Notes: generated from the sequence alone by a model not told the origin. 6,234 nt of DNA from Bacteroidota bacterium (GCA_016866415.1 VGML01000126.1:1-6234), one strand, 5' to 3'; shown: positions 1 through 5,952, counted from the first letter of the stretch. Numbers and translations are program-made.

Positions 1-737
1 AGATTGAGAAGAAAATCACTTCTAAAACGAAAGCGATTGTTATTTGTAATCCTGGAAATCCAACAGGTTACCTTTATTCAAAGGAGGAATTGGAGCAATT
101 GAGAGATATCGTTAAAAAACACGATTTGTATTTATTTGCTGATGAGGTTTATCGCGAGTTTTGTTATGATGGTGCCGTACCTTTTTCTGTGATGAATTTG
201 GAGGGAATTGAAAATAATGTAATTATGATTGATTCTGTTTCCAAGCGTTATTCAATGTGTGGTGCAAGAATTGGTGCGATGATCTCAAAAAATAAAGAGG
301 TCATGGCTTCAGCATTGAAGTTTGGACAAGCTCGTCTTTCTCCTCCAACAATTGATCAAGTTGCTGCTGAAGCTGCTTTAGATGCTCCACAATCTTATTT
401 TGATAATGTTGTTTTTGAATATGTTGAGCGCAGAAATATCATGGTTGATGGATTAAACTCTATTCCTGGTGTGTTCTGTCCAAAACCAAGTGGAGCATTT
501 TATTGTGTAGCTAAATTTCCTGTTGATGATGCTGAGAAATTCTGTCAATGGTTATTGGAAGAATATTCATTTGAAGGTCAAACAGTAATGATGGCGCCAG
601 CGAATGGTTTTTATTCTACAAAAGGAGCAGGACAGCAAGAAGCTCGAATTGCTTATGTTTTAAACAAGGATTCGCTTACAAATGCGGTTATTGTCTTGCG
701 AGAAGCGTTGAAAGTTTTTCCTGGAAGAACGATTTAA
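1..737 (+). CDS. Class I/II pyridoxal-phosphate aminotransferase (aspartate aminotransferase-like), 5' partial
   Basis: The frame is open from the window edge (first full codon at position 3), so the roughly 150 N-terminal residues expected of a ~395-aa family member are missing; a TTG at 90 is internal and not the start. Visible fold-type I hallmarks, numbered in the 244-residue fragment, are NPGNPTG at 16-22 (Asn contacting the PLP 3'-OH), the ADEVY segment at 46-50 (Asp47 for the pyridine nitrogen, Tyr50), SVSKRYSMCGARIG with the Schiff-base lysine at 81 (codon 243-245) and a phosphate-binding Arg at 89, and EARIAYV with the substrate-carboxylate Arg at 215. The PSGAFY segment is also typical. 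The enzyme should be cytoplasmic and exchange amino groups between an amino acid and a 2-oxo acid. Aspartate/2-oxoglutarate is the likeliest substrate pair, but specificity cannot be read from the fragment. The stop codon TAA lies one base before the DUF1801 start, suggesting one operon. Confidence 0.93.
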   Translation, partial: IEKKITSKTKAIVICNPGNPTGYLYSKEELEQLRDIVKKHDLYLFADEVYREFCYDGAVPFSVMNLEGIENNVIMIDSVSKRYSMCGARIGAMISKNKEVMASALKFGQARLSPPTIDQVAAEAALDAPQSYFDNVVFEYVERRNIMVDGLNSIPGVFCPKPSGAFYCVAKFPVDDAEKFCQWLLEEYSFEGQTVMMAPANGFYSTKGAGQQEARIAYVLNKDSLTNAVIVLREALKVFPGRTI

Positions 738-738
738 A

Positions 739-1176
739 GTGACTGTTTCCGAATATTTAGCCAATTTACCTGAGGATAGGAGGGAAGCCTTTAATCAACT
801 TCGAGAAGCTATTTTAACGAATCTTCCCGAAGGTGCTGAAGAATGTATTAATTATGGAATGATTGGTTACGTTGTTCCGCATTCTATCTATCCAAATGGC
901 TATCATTGCGATCCAAAACTACCTCTTCCGTTTATGAACATCGCTTCCCAAAAAAACTTCATTGCTTTTTATCACATGGGTATTTATGGCAATGTTGATT
1001 TGATGAATTGGTTTGTTGGCGAGTTCCCGAAATATTCAAAATCAAAACTCGATATGGGTAAATCCTGTGTTCGATTCAAGAAATTGAATGAAATCCCATT
1101 TGAATTAATCGGTGAGTTGGTTAAAAGAATGTCTGTCGCAGATTGGGTTAATCAATACGAGTCATTGTATCGCTAG
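739..1176 (+). CDS. DUF1801 (YdhG-like) domain protein
   Basis: A 145-residue protein that fills one DUF1801 domain. The N-terminus MTVSEYLANLPEDRREAFN matches the usual family opening (a short lead, then EYLA.LPE.RRE), which supports the GTG start at 739. An in-frame stop at 709-711 and no ATG or TTG between leave no better choice. Further family features are the EECINYGMIGY segment (~34-44), the LPFMNIASQKNF strand region (~62-73), and the conserved SCVRFKKL stretch (~109-116) near the C-terminus. There is no signal peptide or membrane segment, so it should be cytoplasmic. Function is not established for most of the family; Bacillus subtilis YdhG/Fra, a frataxin-like iron chaperone, belongs to it, but transferring that role here would be a guess. 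It begins one base after the aminotransferase stop, so translation is probably coupled. It ends 19 bases from the convergent stop of the PorE-like gene. Confidence 0.85.
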   Translation: MTVSEYLANLPEDRREAFNQLREAILTNLPEGAEECINYGMIGYVVPHSIYPNGYHCDPKLPLPFMNIASQKNFIAFYHMGIYGNVDLMNWFVGEFPKYSKSKLDMGKSCVRFKKLNEIPFELIGELVKRMSVADWVNQYESLYR

Positions 1177-1179
1177 AAA

Positions 1180-1201
1180 AACTAAATTCTCGCTTTTAGT
1201 T
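1180..1201 (-). terminator. AT-rich hairpin between convergent genes, possible terminator of the PorE-like gene
   Basis: A perfect 7-bp inverted repeat, AACTAAA (1180-1186) and TTTAGTT (1195-1201), encloses an 8-base loop. Read on the minus strand the 3' arm runs into a T stretch (TTTAGTTTTT), and the upstream arm contains the TAA stop of the PorE-like gene. With one G-C pair per stem it is a weak candidate. On the plus strand no T-tract follows. Confidence 0.35.
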
Positions 1202-3244
1202 CAATATTTGAAATTCCGTTCTTCGGTTTTTGGCTCTGTTGCTTTCAGTTGTATTCGGAAATCTAGGTTTCGTTTCTCCAAATCCCATAGCTTCAATTTG
1301 TTCGGAGCTTACTCCTTTTTCTACTAAATATAATTTGACGGCATCCGCGCGTTTTTGAGATAGGATTCTATTTTGTTCATCATCTCCAATATCATCCGTA
1401 TGTCCATTGACAGAAATTCTAAATGTTGGATTCTTTTTTAAATAAGAAGAAAATCCGTTCAGTAGGAGTGTGGATCGTATGTTCAATTCCCAAGAATCAG
1501 TTGCAAAATAGATTTCATCTAATTGATAGGCTTGACCTGGTTTGATGCTATCCGTTTTGATGTTTCCAACTTGAATGCTTGAACTTTTTCTATTTTCAAG
1601 AATTTCTTTTTCAACGATTTTGGCGTTGTATGCCAGCCCTTCTTTACTTACACTAATTGTAACATCCTGTGGATTTGAAACCTTAACAACAGCTGCATAC
1701 TTTCCGTCATCTCCATTAACATCAAAAGTTTGGGTTTCACCTGTCCCGTTATAAGTCACTTCGATTTTTGCATCTGAAATAGGCTTTCCAGAGTCATCAG
1801 TAAGTGTTCCTTTTAAAATTACTACTTCTTTTGGACGTGCTTTTTCGTAAAGATCAAAAGCATAGATGTTCCAATCTCCATCTTTGTCGCTTGAGTAATA
1901 AGCAACTTTTCCGTTTGTCGAAACGAACAGCCCAAGTTCATCTTGTTCAGAATTAATCGGATAACCTATATTTTGAGGTTTTGTCCAACTATTATTTTCT
2001 TTTCGAATATAAAAAATATCAAGTCCACCCATTCCTTTTCGAGAATTGTTGCTGCTTGAAACGAAATAAAGTGTTTCTCCATCTTGGTGAAAAAATGGAC
2101 TTTTATCCTTCCCTGCCGTATTAATAATGTCAAATGGTTTTGCCAAACTCCAGGATCCATCGGCCTGTCTTTCAGATAAATAAATGTCATTATCTCGTGA
2201 TCCTTTTCGAAAAGATGTAAAAAACAACATTTTACCATCTGCAGAAAGTGAGGGTTGTGCTTCCCAACCGTCTATGGTATTAATATTCGGTCCCATATTA
2301 AGAAGTGGGGACCATTCAAAGTCGTTTCCTCCTTTTCCGCTGCGTTTGAATTTAGTTGAGTATAAATCACAATTTAAATAATCTTGATTGTGAACCTTTT
2401 CTTTTTTACATGCGCAAATAATCATTTCTTTGTTGTCAACAGAAAGGGTCGCAGTTCCATAATTATAAAATGTTTTATCATTGAAAGGCTCAGGCAGTCG
2501 ATCTCCGTATGTAAAAGTGTTTTGCCCTTCATTCAAACGAGCTAAAGTGAATTCCTCTTCAATTAAATTAGCGATATTACCCAACGATGTGTTGTCAACT
2601 TTACGCGTGAAAAAAATTAGGTCATTATCCGGGGAAATCATTGGGAAATATTCATCTTGATTTGAGCTAACATTCATTACCTTGGCAGGGGAGAAGGGAA
2701 CAGGATTTTCGATAAGGTTGTTTTCAAATTCAATGTTCTCAACTATAGCATTAAGTTCTCTTTTCTTTTGAATAAAGTCTTGTGGTAATATAGCGTAATT
2801 ATCCTCAGGGAACTCAATAAATTTCTTCAAAAACGGCAGCGCATTTTTAGCGTCACCATTTGAGAGCAATTCGATTCCAATAGTGTAATAACAATCTGCA
2901 TGAAAATTTGGACATTTCTTAATTGTAGCTTGGTAGAAATAGAGTGCTTTTTTCTGTAATGCTTCTCCTTGATTTCTTGTTTTTACATCTTTTTCTAAAC
3001 GAGTACCTTCCTCTATACAAAGCTTCGCGTAAAGATAATATGTCTCAGCATTGTCTGGATATTTTTGAATTACTTGACCAAATTTTTCTGTTTTATCGTC
3101 AAATTTTTCCTCTGCCATTGCGGAAGCCAAAAGTTTTATTAGCTTTTTATCACCTGTTACACAAGGATCGTTTTCCTGAGAATAGATACAATAGGTTGAA
3201 TTAAAAATAAGAAAAATTAAAAATGCTCTAAACGTCGTGAACAT
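1196..3244 (-). CDS. PorE-like envelope protein: signal peptide, TPR, five PD40 blades, regulatory-like domain, OmpA C-terminal domain
   Basis: A 682-residue exported protein. Residues 1-23 form a signal peptide (one Arg, a hydrophobic run, then STYCIYSQ); Cys19 has Tyr before it, a poor lipobox, so ordinary signal-peptidase cleavage is likelier than lipidation. TPR-like helices follow (~34-170). Five PD40/WD40-like repeats with a (S)PD/DG..L.F.S core lie near 197-214, 261-280, 328-346, 380-398 and 435-453. A carboxypeptidase-regulatory-like beta domain follows (~474-545), then an OmpA peptidoglycan-binding domain (~573-682) with NGHTDD (Asp617), LSQKRA (Arg632) and the closing NRAKNRRTEF. 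Asp617 and Arg632 have the 15-residue spacing of the pair that grips diaminopimelate in OmpA domains. This order and length match PorE of Porphyromonas gingivalis, a type IX secretion component linking PorP and the trans-envelope ring to peptidoglycan. Paralogues with the same layout are common in Flavobacteriia, and no PorP/SprF gene is adjacent, so the exact role is inferred. Confidence 0.9.
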   Translation of the reverse strand: MFTTFRAFLIFLIFNSTYCIYSQENDPCVTGDKKLIKLLASAMAEEKFDDKTEKFGQVIQKYPDNAETYYLYAKLCIEEGTRLEKDVKTRNQGEALQKKALYFYQATIKKCPNFHADCYYTIGIELLSNGDAKNALPFLKKFIEFPEDNYAILPQDFIQKKRELNAIVENIEFENNLIENPVPFSPAKVMNVSSNQDEYFPMISPDNDLIFFTRKVDNTSLGNIANLIEEEFTLARLNEGQNTFTYGDRLPEPFNDKTFYNYGTATLSVDNKEMIICACKKEKVHNQDYLNCDLYSTKFKRSGKGGNDFEWSPLLNMGPNINTIDGWEAQPSLSADGKMLFFTSFRKGSRDNDIYLSERQADGSWSLAKPFDIINTAGKDKSPFFHQDGETLYFVSSSNNSRKGMGGLDIFYIRKENNSWTKPQNIGYPINSEQDELGLFVSTNGKVAYYSSDKDGDWNIYAFDLYEKARPKEVVILKGTLTDDSGKPISDAKIEVTYNGTGETQTFDVNGDDGKYAAVVKVSNPQDVTISVSKEGLAYNAKIVEKEILENRKSSSIQVGNIKTDSIKPGQAYQLDEIYFATDSWELNIRSTLLLNGFSSYLKKNPTFRISVNGHTDDIGDDEQNRILSQKRADAVKLYLVEKGVSSEQIEAMGFGETKPRFPNTTESNRAKNRRTEFQILN

Positions 3245-3304
3245 ACAAATAAATTAGCCAATTGATTATAGCTAAAATCATGCAAAAGGTTACACGAATA
3301 ATTG

Positions 3305-4324
3305 TTAAAATAAATATTTTAAAGCCTCGCAGACTTGATCAATGTTATTTTCGCTAACATCCAAGTGAGTAACCATTCGTATCATACCCGGGCCAAAAGG
3401 CATTGTCAAAATATTTTTTGCTTTCAATTTTTCAATAACCTCGTCGCGTTTATTTGAATCTTTTAGGATGGTCACAACGATATTTGTTTCAACTGGAATA
3501 ACCGATTCGACCCAATCACATGAAGAAAGGGTTTTCTCTAAATTCTTGGCGTTGTTATGATCCTCTTTTAAACGAGAAATGTTGTTTTTCAGGGCATATA
3601 GGCCTCCACCAGCAATAATTCCAGCTTGACGCATACCACCACCAAATGCTTTTCTCACACGGTGTGCTTTTTTGATAAAATCTTTATCTCCAAGAAGAAT
3701 AGAACCAATTGGCGCACCCAATCCTTTTGACAGGCAAATCGAAATGGAATCAAACTGACTACCATAGGTTTTATAATCGATGCCGTTTTCAATTAAAGCA
3801 TTAAAAATTCGCGCACCATCCAAATGAACTGGAATGTTCAATTGATTACAAAGTTCCCGAAGTTTTTTAATTTCTTCAAAATTGTATATCGCACCACCTC
3901 CTCGATTTGCTGTATCCTCAATGGAAACGAGTTGTGTTAATGGGAAATGAACATCATTTTCTGGATTAATCCAATTTTTAACATCTTCTGATGAAATTCT
4001 ACCTCGATTTCCATCTAATAAACGCACCGATGCTCCTGAATTTTTTGCAATTCCGCCGCCTTCGTATTTATAAACGTGACTCTCCTTATGACAAATTACT
4101 TCGCCTCCAGGTTGAACATGAACATTAATAGCAATTTGATTTGTTTGCGTACCTGAGGAGCAGTATAAAGCTGCTTCCTTGCCAAATAAATTTGCGGCAT
4201 ATTTTTCAAGTTCATTAACAGTTGGATCTTCCCCGAATACGTCGTCTCCAACGGAAGCATTCATCATCACTTCCAACATTTCTGCACTTGGCTTTGTAAC
4301 CGTATCACTTCGCAGATCAATCAT
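3305..4324 (-). CDS. ltaE: Low-specificity L-threonine aldolase
   Basis: A 339-residue PLP enzyme that splits threonine and/or allo-threonine into glycine and acetaldehyde. It aligns along its length with the Escherichia coli LtaE sequence as I recall it: MIDLRSDTVTKPS at the N-terminus, VGDDVFGEDPTVNELE (25-40), SSGTQTNQIA (56-65), His83 that stacks on the cofactor, HLDGARIFNA (167-176, Asp169 for the pyridine nitrogen), ICLSKGLGAPIGS with the Schiff-base Lys200, FGGGMRQAGI (227-236) and IRMVTHLD with carboxylate-binding Arg316. The ATG at 4324 is chosen because family members begin exactly MIDLRSDTVT; a TTG seven codons upstream (4345) also keeps the frame open. The active-site histidine of E. 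coli LtaE in LENTHNG (His126) is Ala139 here (IEDTANRGG). The gene follows rplI across a hairpin terminator, so it probably has its own weak promoter or relies on read-through; a near-match TAATATTG lies about 15 bases upstream of the start. Confidence 0.95.
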   Translation of the reverse strand: MIDLRSDTVTKPSAEMLEVMMNASVGDDVFGEDPTVNELEKYAANLFGKEAALYCSSGTQTNQIAINVHVQPGGEVICHKESHVYKYEGGGIAKNSGASVRLLDGNRGRISSEDVKNWINPENDVHFPLTQLVSIEDTANRGGGAIYNFEEIKKLRELCNQLNIPVHLDGARIFNALIENGIDYKTYGSQFDSISICLSKGLGAPIGSILLGDKDFIKKAHRVRKAFGGGMRQAGIIAGGGLYALKNNISRLKEDHNNAKNLEKTLSSCDWVESVIPVETNIVVTILKDSNKRDEVIEKLKAKNILTMPFGPGMIRMVTHLDVSENNIDQVCEALKYLF

Positions 4325-4339
4325 ACATTCAATTTTTGG

Positions 4340-4388
4340 GAACAATATTAAAATAAAAATCCTGACACTCGGTTGATTGCCAGGATTT
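4340..4388 (-). terminator. Rho-independent terminator of the rpsF-rpsR-rplI operon
   Basis: A perfect 8-bp stem, AAATCCTG (minus strand, 4388-4381) with CAGGATTT (4364-4357), closes a 16-base loop. The minus-strand 3' arm continues as TTTTTATTTTAATATT, a good U-tract. It begins 19 bases beyond the rplI stop and ends just before the threonine aldolase start, so it should separate the ribosomal operon from the downstream gene. Confidence 0.85.
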
Positions 4389-4407
4389 CTATTTATGACG
4401 ATTTAGT

Positions 4408-4854
4408 TTATTCGCTTACAACTTCAAATTTAAAGGATTGCTTAACTCCTTTATATAGGTTAGCTTCTGCTTCAAACGTTCCAAGATCTTTTATTGGCTC
4501 ATCTTTAATTTTCAATGATTTACGATCAATATCGTAACCAGCTTTGCGAAGAGCATCAGCCAATTGAACAGTATTTACTGAACCGAAAATTTTACCATTT
4601 TCACCAGCCTTCGTTGAAATAGAAACAGTCAAATCGGCTATTTTAGCAGCCAATTCTTGAGCCTCTGCTAGCATTTTAGCCTCTTTATGAGACTTTTGAC
4701 GCATTATTTCTTCGTGTGCTTTTTTAGCACTGGCAGTTGCCAAAACGGCATAACCTTGAGGTATCAAAAAATTGCGACCATATCCAGGTTTTACGTTAAC
4801 GATTTCGTTTGCGTAACCCAACTTGTCTACATTTTTTTTTAAAATTACTTCCAT
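4408..4854 (-). CDS. rplI: 50S ribosomal protein L9
   Basis: A 148-residue protein of normal L9 length. The N-terminal rRNA-binding domain begins MEVILKKNVDKLG and contains the family signature GYGRNFLIPQGYAVLAT (24-40). A long charged, alanine-rich helix (~41-75: AKKAHEEIMRQ, AKMLAEAQELA) then joins it to the C-terminal domain (~80-148), where GKIFGSVNT and IKDLGTFEAEANLY are recognisable. L9 binds 23S rRNA near the base of the L1 stalk and helps keep the reading frame. It is the last gene of rpsF-rpsR-rplI, starting 31 bases after the rpsR stop, and is followed by a strong hairpin terminator. The ATG start is fixed by the conserved N-terminus. The bases before it (AAAAAATTAGAAATA) hold no clear Shine-Dalgarno sequence, which is normal in Bacteroidota. 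Confidence 0.99.
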   Translation of the reverse strand: MEVILKKNVDKLGYANEIVNVKPGYGRNFLIPQGYAVLATASAKKAHEEIMRQKSHKEAKMLAEAQELAAKIADLTVSISTKAGENGKIFGSVNTVQLADALRKAGYDIDRKSLKIKDEPIKDLGTFEAEANLYKGVKQSFKFEVVSE

Positions 4855-4885
4855 TATTTCTAATTTTTTAAGTTCAACAATTGGA

Positions 4886-5146
4886 TTATTTCAACATATC
4901 ACTAACGTATGGTAAAATTGCAAGGTGGCGAGCACGTTTGATCGCTTTATTTACTCGTTTTTGGTATTTCGCGGATGTACCAGTAATACGACGCGGAAGA
5001 ATTTTTCCTTGCTCATTTACTAATTTCAACAAGAAATTAGGATCTTTATAGTCAATGAACTTAATACCACTTTTCTTAAAGCGACAATATTTATCCTTTT
5101 TAATATCAATATTAATCGGGGTAAGGTAACGAATATCGTTTGACAT
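4886..5146 (-). CDS. rpsR: 30S ribosomal protein S18
   Basis: An 86-residue S18. The conserved core runs from FIDYKDPNFLLKLV (~30-43) through EQGKILPRRITGTSAKYQ (~45-62) to the basic helix VNKAIKRARHLAILPYV (~65-81), which contacts 16S rRNA. Only one cysteine (Cys21) is present, so this is the zinc-free form rather than the Cys-rich zinc-binding form. S18 forms a heterodimer with S6 on the 30S platform, and the two genes are adjacent as usual, 30 bases apart. Many bacteria, including E. coli (priB) and Bacillus (ssb), have a DNA-binding protein gene between rpsF and rpsR; here there is none. It is presumably transcribed from the promoter upstream of rpsF. Confidence 0.99.
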   Translation of the reverse strand: MSNDIRYLTPINIDIKKDKYCRFKKSGIKFIDYKDPNFLLKLVNEQGKILPRRITGTSAKYQKRVNKAIKRARHLAILPYVSDMLK

Positions 5147-5176
5147 TTCTTAAATTTTTCTAGGTTAATAATTTAA

Positions 5177-5515
5177 TTACGCAGTTGCTTCTGTTTTTGC
5201 TCTTCTTTTTTCAGAATAAGCCACATGATCAACATCCATTTTTACAGTTAGAAAGCGTAAAACGCGTTCATCGCGCTTCATCATCAGTTCATAATCTGCA
5301 ACGACTTTACCATCCGCTTCAAACTCTACTAAAAAGTAGAAACCGGTTGATTTTTTTTGGATTGGGTAGGCCAATTTGCGCAAACCCCAGTTTTCAGAAT
5401 GCTTGATTTTAGCACCAAAGGCCTTCATCTCGCTTTCGAATTTCTGCACTGCTTCCTTTGCCTGATCATCAGACAAAACGGGAGTTAAAATGAAAACAGT
5501 TTCGTAAGAATTCAT
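5177..5515 (-). CDS. rpsF: 30S ribosomal protein S6
   Basis: A 112-residue S6 with the expected ferredoxin-like sequence. MNSYETVFILTPVLSDDQ forms the first strand and turn, ENWGLRKLAYPIQKK (41-55) is the conserved S18- and RNA-contact region, FYFLVEF (59-65) is a core strand, and MMKRDERVLRFLTVKMD (78-94) is the family signature. The C-terminal tail (SEKRRAKTEATA) is short and charged. The ATG start is set by the conserved MN.YE.VFI opening. It is the first gene of the operon, driven by a typical Bacteroidota promoter about 35 bases upstream. The predicted leader is under 35 bases and too short to hold an obvious S6:S18-binding autoregulatory structure. Confidence 0.99.
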   Translation of the reverse strand: MNSYETVFILTPVLSDDQAKEAVQKFESEMKAFGAKIKHSENWGLRKLAYPIQKKSTGFYFLVEFEADGKVVADYELMMKRDERVLRFLTVKMDVDHVAYSEKRRAKTEATA

Positions 5516-5549
5516 AATGTTAATAATTTAATTAATAAAATAAGGGTGC

Positions 5550-5579
5550 AAAAGTACTGATTTTATTTTAATTCCCAAA
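5550..5579 (-). promoter_or_regulatory. Bacteroidota-type promoter of the rpsF operon
   Basis: On the minus strand TACTTTTG (5557-5550) matches the -7 consensus TAnnTTTG and is followed by CACC, common at ribosomal promoters of this phylum. A TTG (5579-5577) stands 19 bases upstream as the -33 element. Transcription should begin near 5543-5545, leaving a leader of about 30 bases before the rpsF ATG. This is the housekeeping sigma (SigA) pattern of Bacteroidota. Confidence 0.85.
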
Positions 5580-5641
5580 TAGAAAAAGGGAATTTAATAA
5601 TTCAAATCATCCAAAAGATACTAAGAAAGAAATAGTTTTAT

Positions 5642-5649
5642 TAAATTTG
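5642..5649 (+). promoter_or_regulatory. -7 box of the tRNA-Arg promoter
   Basis: TAAATTTG fits the Bacteroidota -7 consensus TAnnTTTG and ends 11 bases before the mature tRNA 5' end, so transcription would begin only about five bases upstream of the tRNA. No TTG stands at the expected -33 spacing (around 5620-5622 the sequence is act), so the upstream element is weak or absent. It is arranged back to back with the rpsF promoter, about 85 bp away. Confidence 0.65.
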
Positions 5650-5660
5650 CAATCCAAAAC

Positions 5661-5734
5661 GGCTCCGTGGCGCAACTGTATAGCGCATCAGATTTCGGCT
5701 CTGAGGGTTGGGGGTTAGAATCCCTCCGGGGTCA
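5661..5734 (+). tRNA. tRNA-Arg (anticodon TCG) with U19-A56 in place of G19-C56
   Basis: A complete 74-nt cloverleaf can be folded by hand. Acceptor stem GGCTCCG (5661-5667) pairs with CGGGGTC (5727-5733), with two G-U pairs. D stem GCGC (5670-5673) pairs with GCGC (5683-5686). Anticodon stem TCAGA (5688-5692) pairs with TCTGA (5700-5704) around loop TTTCGGC, giving anticodon TCG at 5695-5697, which reads CGA and probably other CGN codons. The variable loop is GGGTT, and T stem GGGGG (5710-5714) pairs with CCCTC (5722-5726). A20, C35 and discriminator A73 agree with arginine identity. CCA is not encoded. The D loop is AACTGTATA and the T loop TTAGAAT, so G19 (5679) is T and C56 (5717) is A; all other tertiary contacts (8-14, 15-48, 18-55, 54-58) look normal. 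Intact stems and the paired exchange argue against a pseudogene. Confidence 0.95.
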
Positions 5735-5754
5735 CAAAAACCGAGTGAGAGTGA

Positions 5755-5790
5755 AAAGCGAGAGCGGTTCACTCCGCTTTGTTTTTCTTT
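5755..5790 (+). terminator. Rho-independent terminator downstream of tRNA-Arg
   Basis: AAAGCG plus GAG (5755-5760 and 5762-5764, one bulged A) pairs with CTC plus CGCTTT (5772-5780) around a 7-base loop, followed by GTTTTTCTTT. It begins 21 bases after the tRNA and should end its transcript. A competing 7-bp stem, GAGTGAA (5749-5755) with TTCACTC (5768-5774), uses part of the same sequence. Confidence 0.8.
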
Positions 5791-5930
5791 TAAGTATTTG
5801 ATTACTCTTTTTTACTCAGGTCTTTCAAAAAGGTTGAATCCAGTTCTCTCTTTTGAAAAAGCCCAAAATTAAATGAGTAATTTACCCCACAGACCCCGAG
5901 AAATGGGCAGGTTTTGTGATGGTGAGGTAA
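5791..5930. other. Non-coding stretch with nested inverted repeats
   Basis: I find no convincing gene in this stretch between the tRNA terminator and the TPR gene. It holds nested inverted repeats: ATTACTC (5801-5807) with GAGTAAT (5875-5881) on the outside, and TTTCAAAA (5823-5830) with TTTTGAAA (5851-5858) inside. A longest small frame starting at ATG 5873 runs on into the antisense of the TPR gene and shows no recognisable protein. The stretch could be a small structured RNA, gene remnants or simple spacer; the sequence does not decide. Confidence 0.4.
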
Positions 5931-5952
5931 TCACCTTTTATTCAATTTTTTG
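5921..5952 (+). terminator. Weak hairpin with T-rich tail (+ strand) over the end of the TPR gene
   Basis: GGTGA (5921-5925) pairs with TCACC (5931-5935) around a 5-base loop and is followed on the plus strand by TTTTATTCAATTTTTT. The 5-bp stem is short. It could stop plus-strand read-through from the tRNA side before the convergent TPR gene. The TGA stop of that gene lies in the second arm; on the minus strand no T-tract follows. Confidence 0.3.

Noticed and set aside
1112..1327. Plus-strand open frame of 71 codons
   Set aside because: It overlaps the DUF1801 end and then runs antisense to the OmpA domain of the PorE-like gene; its translation has no recognisable family and looks like the shadow of coding DNA.
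1966..2381. Open frames on both strands (minus 1966-2238; plus 2184-2381) inside the PorE-like gene
   Set aside because: They lie wholly within the PD40 repeat coding region in other frames and have no domain-like sequence.
2944..3204. Plus-strand open frame of 86 codons antisense to the TPR part of the PorE-like gene
   Set aside because: Leu/Phe-rich translation is what antisense of Lys/Glu-rich helices gives; no promoter or start context.
3242..3305. Promoter or terminator between the threonine aldolase and PorE-like genes
   Set aside because: No TAnnTTTG box in suitable position on the minus strand (the best, TAACCTTTTG, has wrong spacing), and the only stems are 5-bp AT-rich ones such as TTAGC/GCTAA without a T-tract.
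4179..4376. Plus-strand open frame antisense to the threonine aldolase N-terminus
   Set aside because: Fully antisense to a strongly conserved coding region and crossing the terminator; no family resemblance.
5185..5406. Plus-strand open frame of 73 codons antisense to rpsF
   Set aside because: Shadow of a conserved ribosomal gene on the other strand.
5516..5550. Possible S6:S18-binding leader RNA controlling the operon
   Set aside because: The predicted leader is about 30 bases, almost all A and T, with no CCG-containing bulged stem.
5715..5760. tRNA 3' end as an integration (att) site
   Set aside because: No repeat of the tRNA 3' sequence is found downstream in the window and no integrase or phage gene is present.
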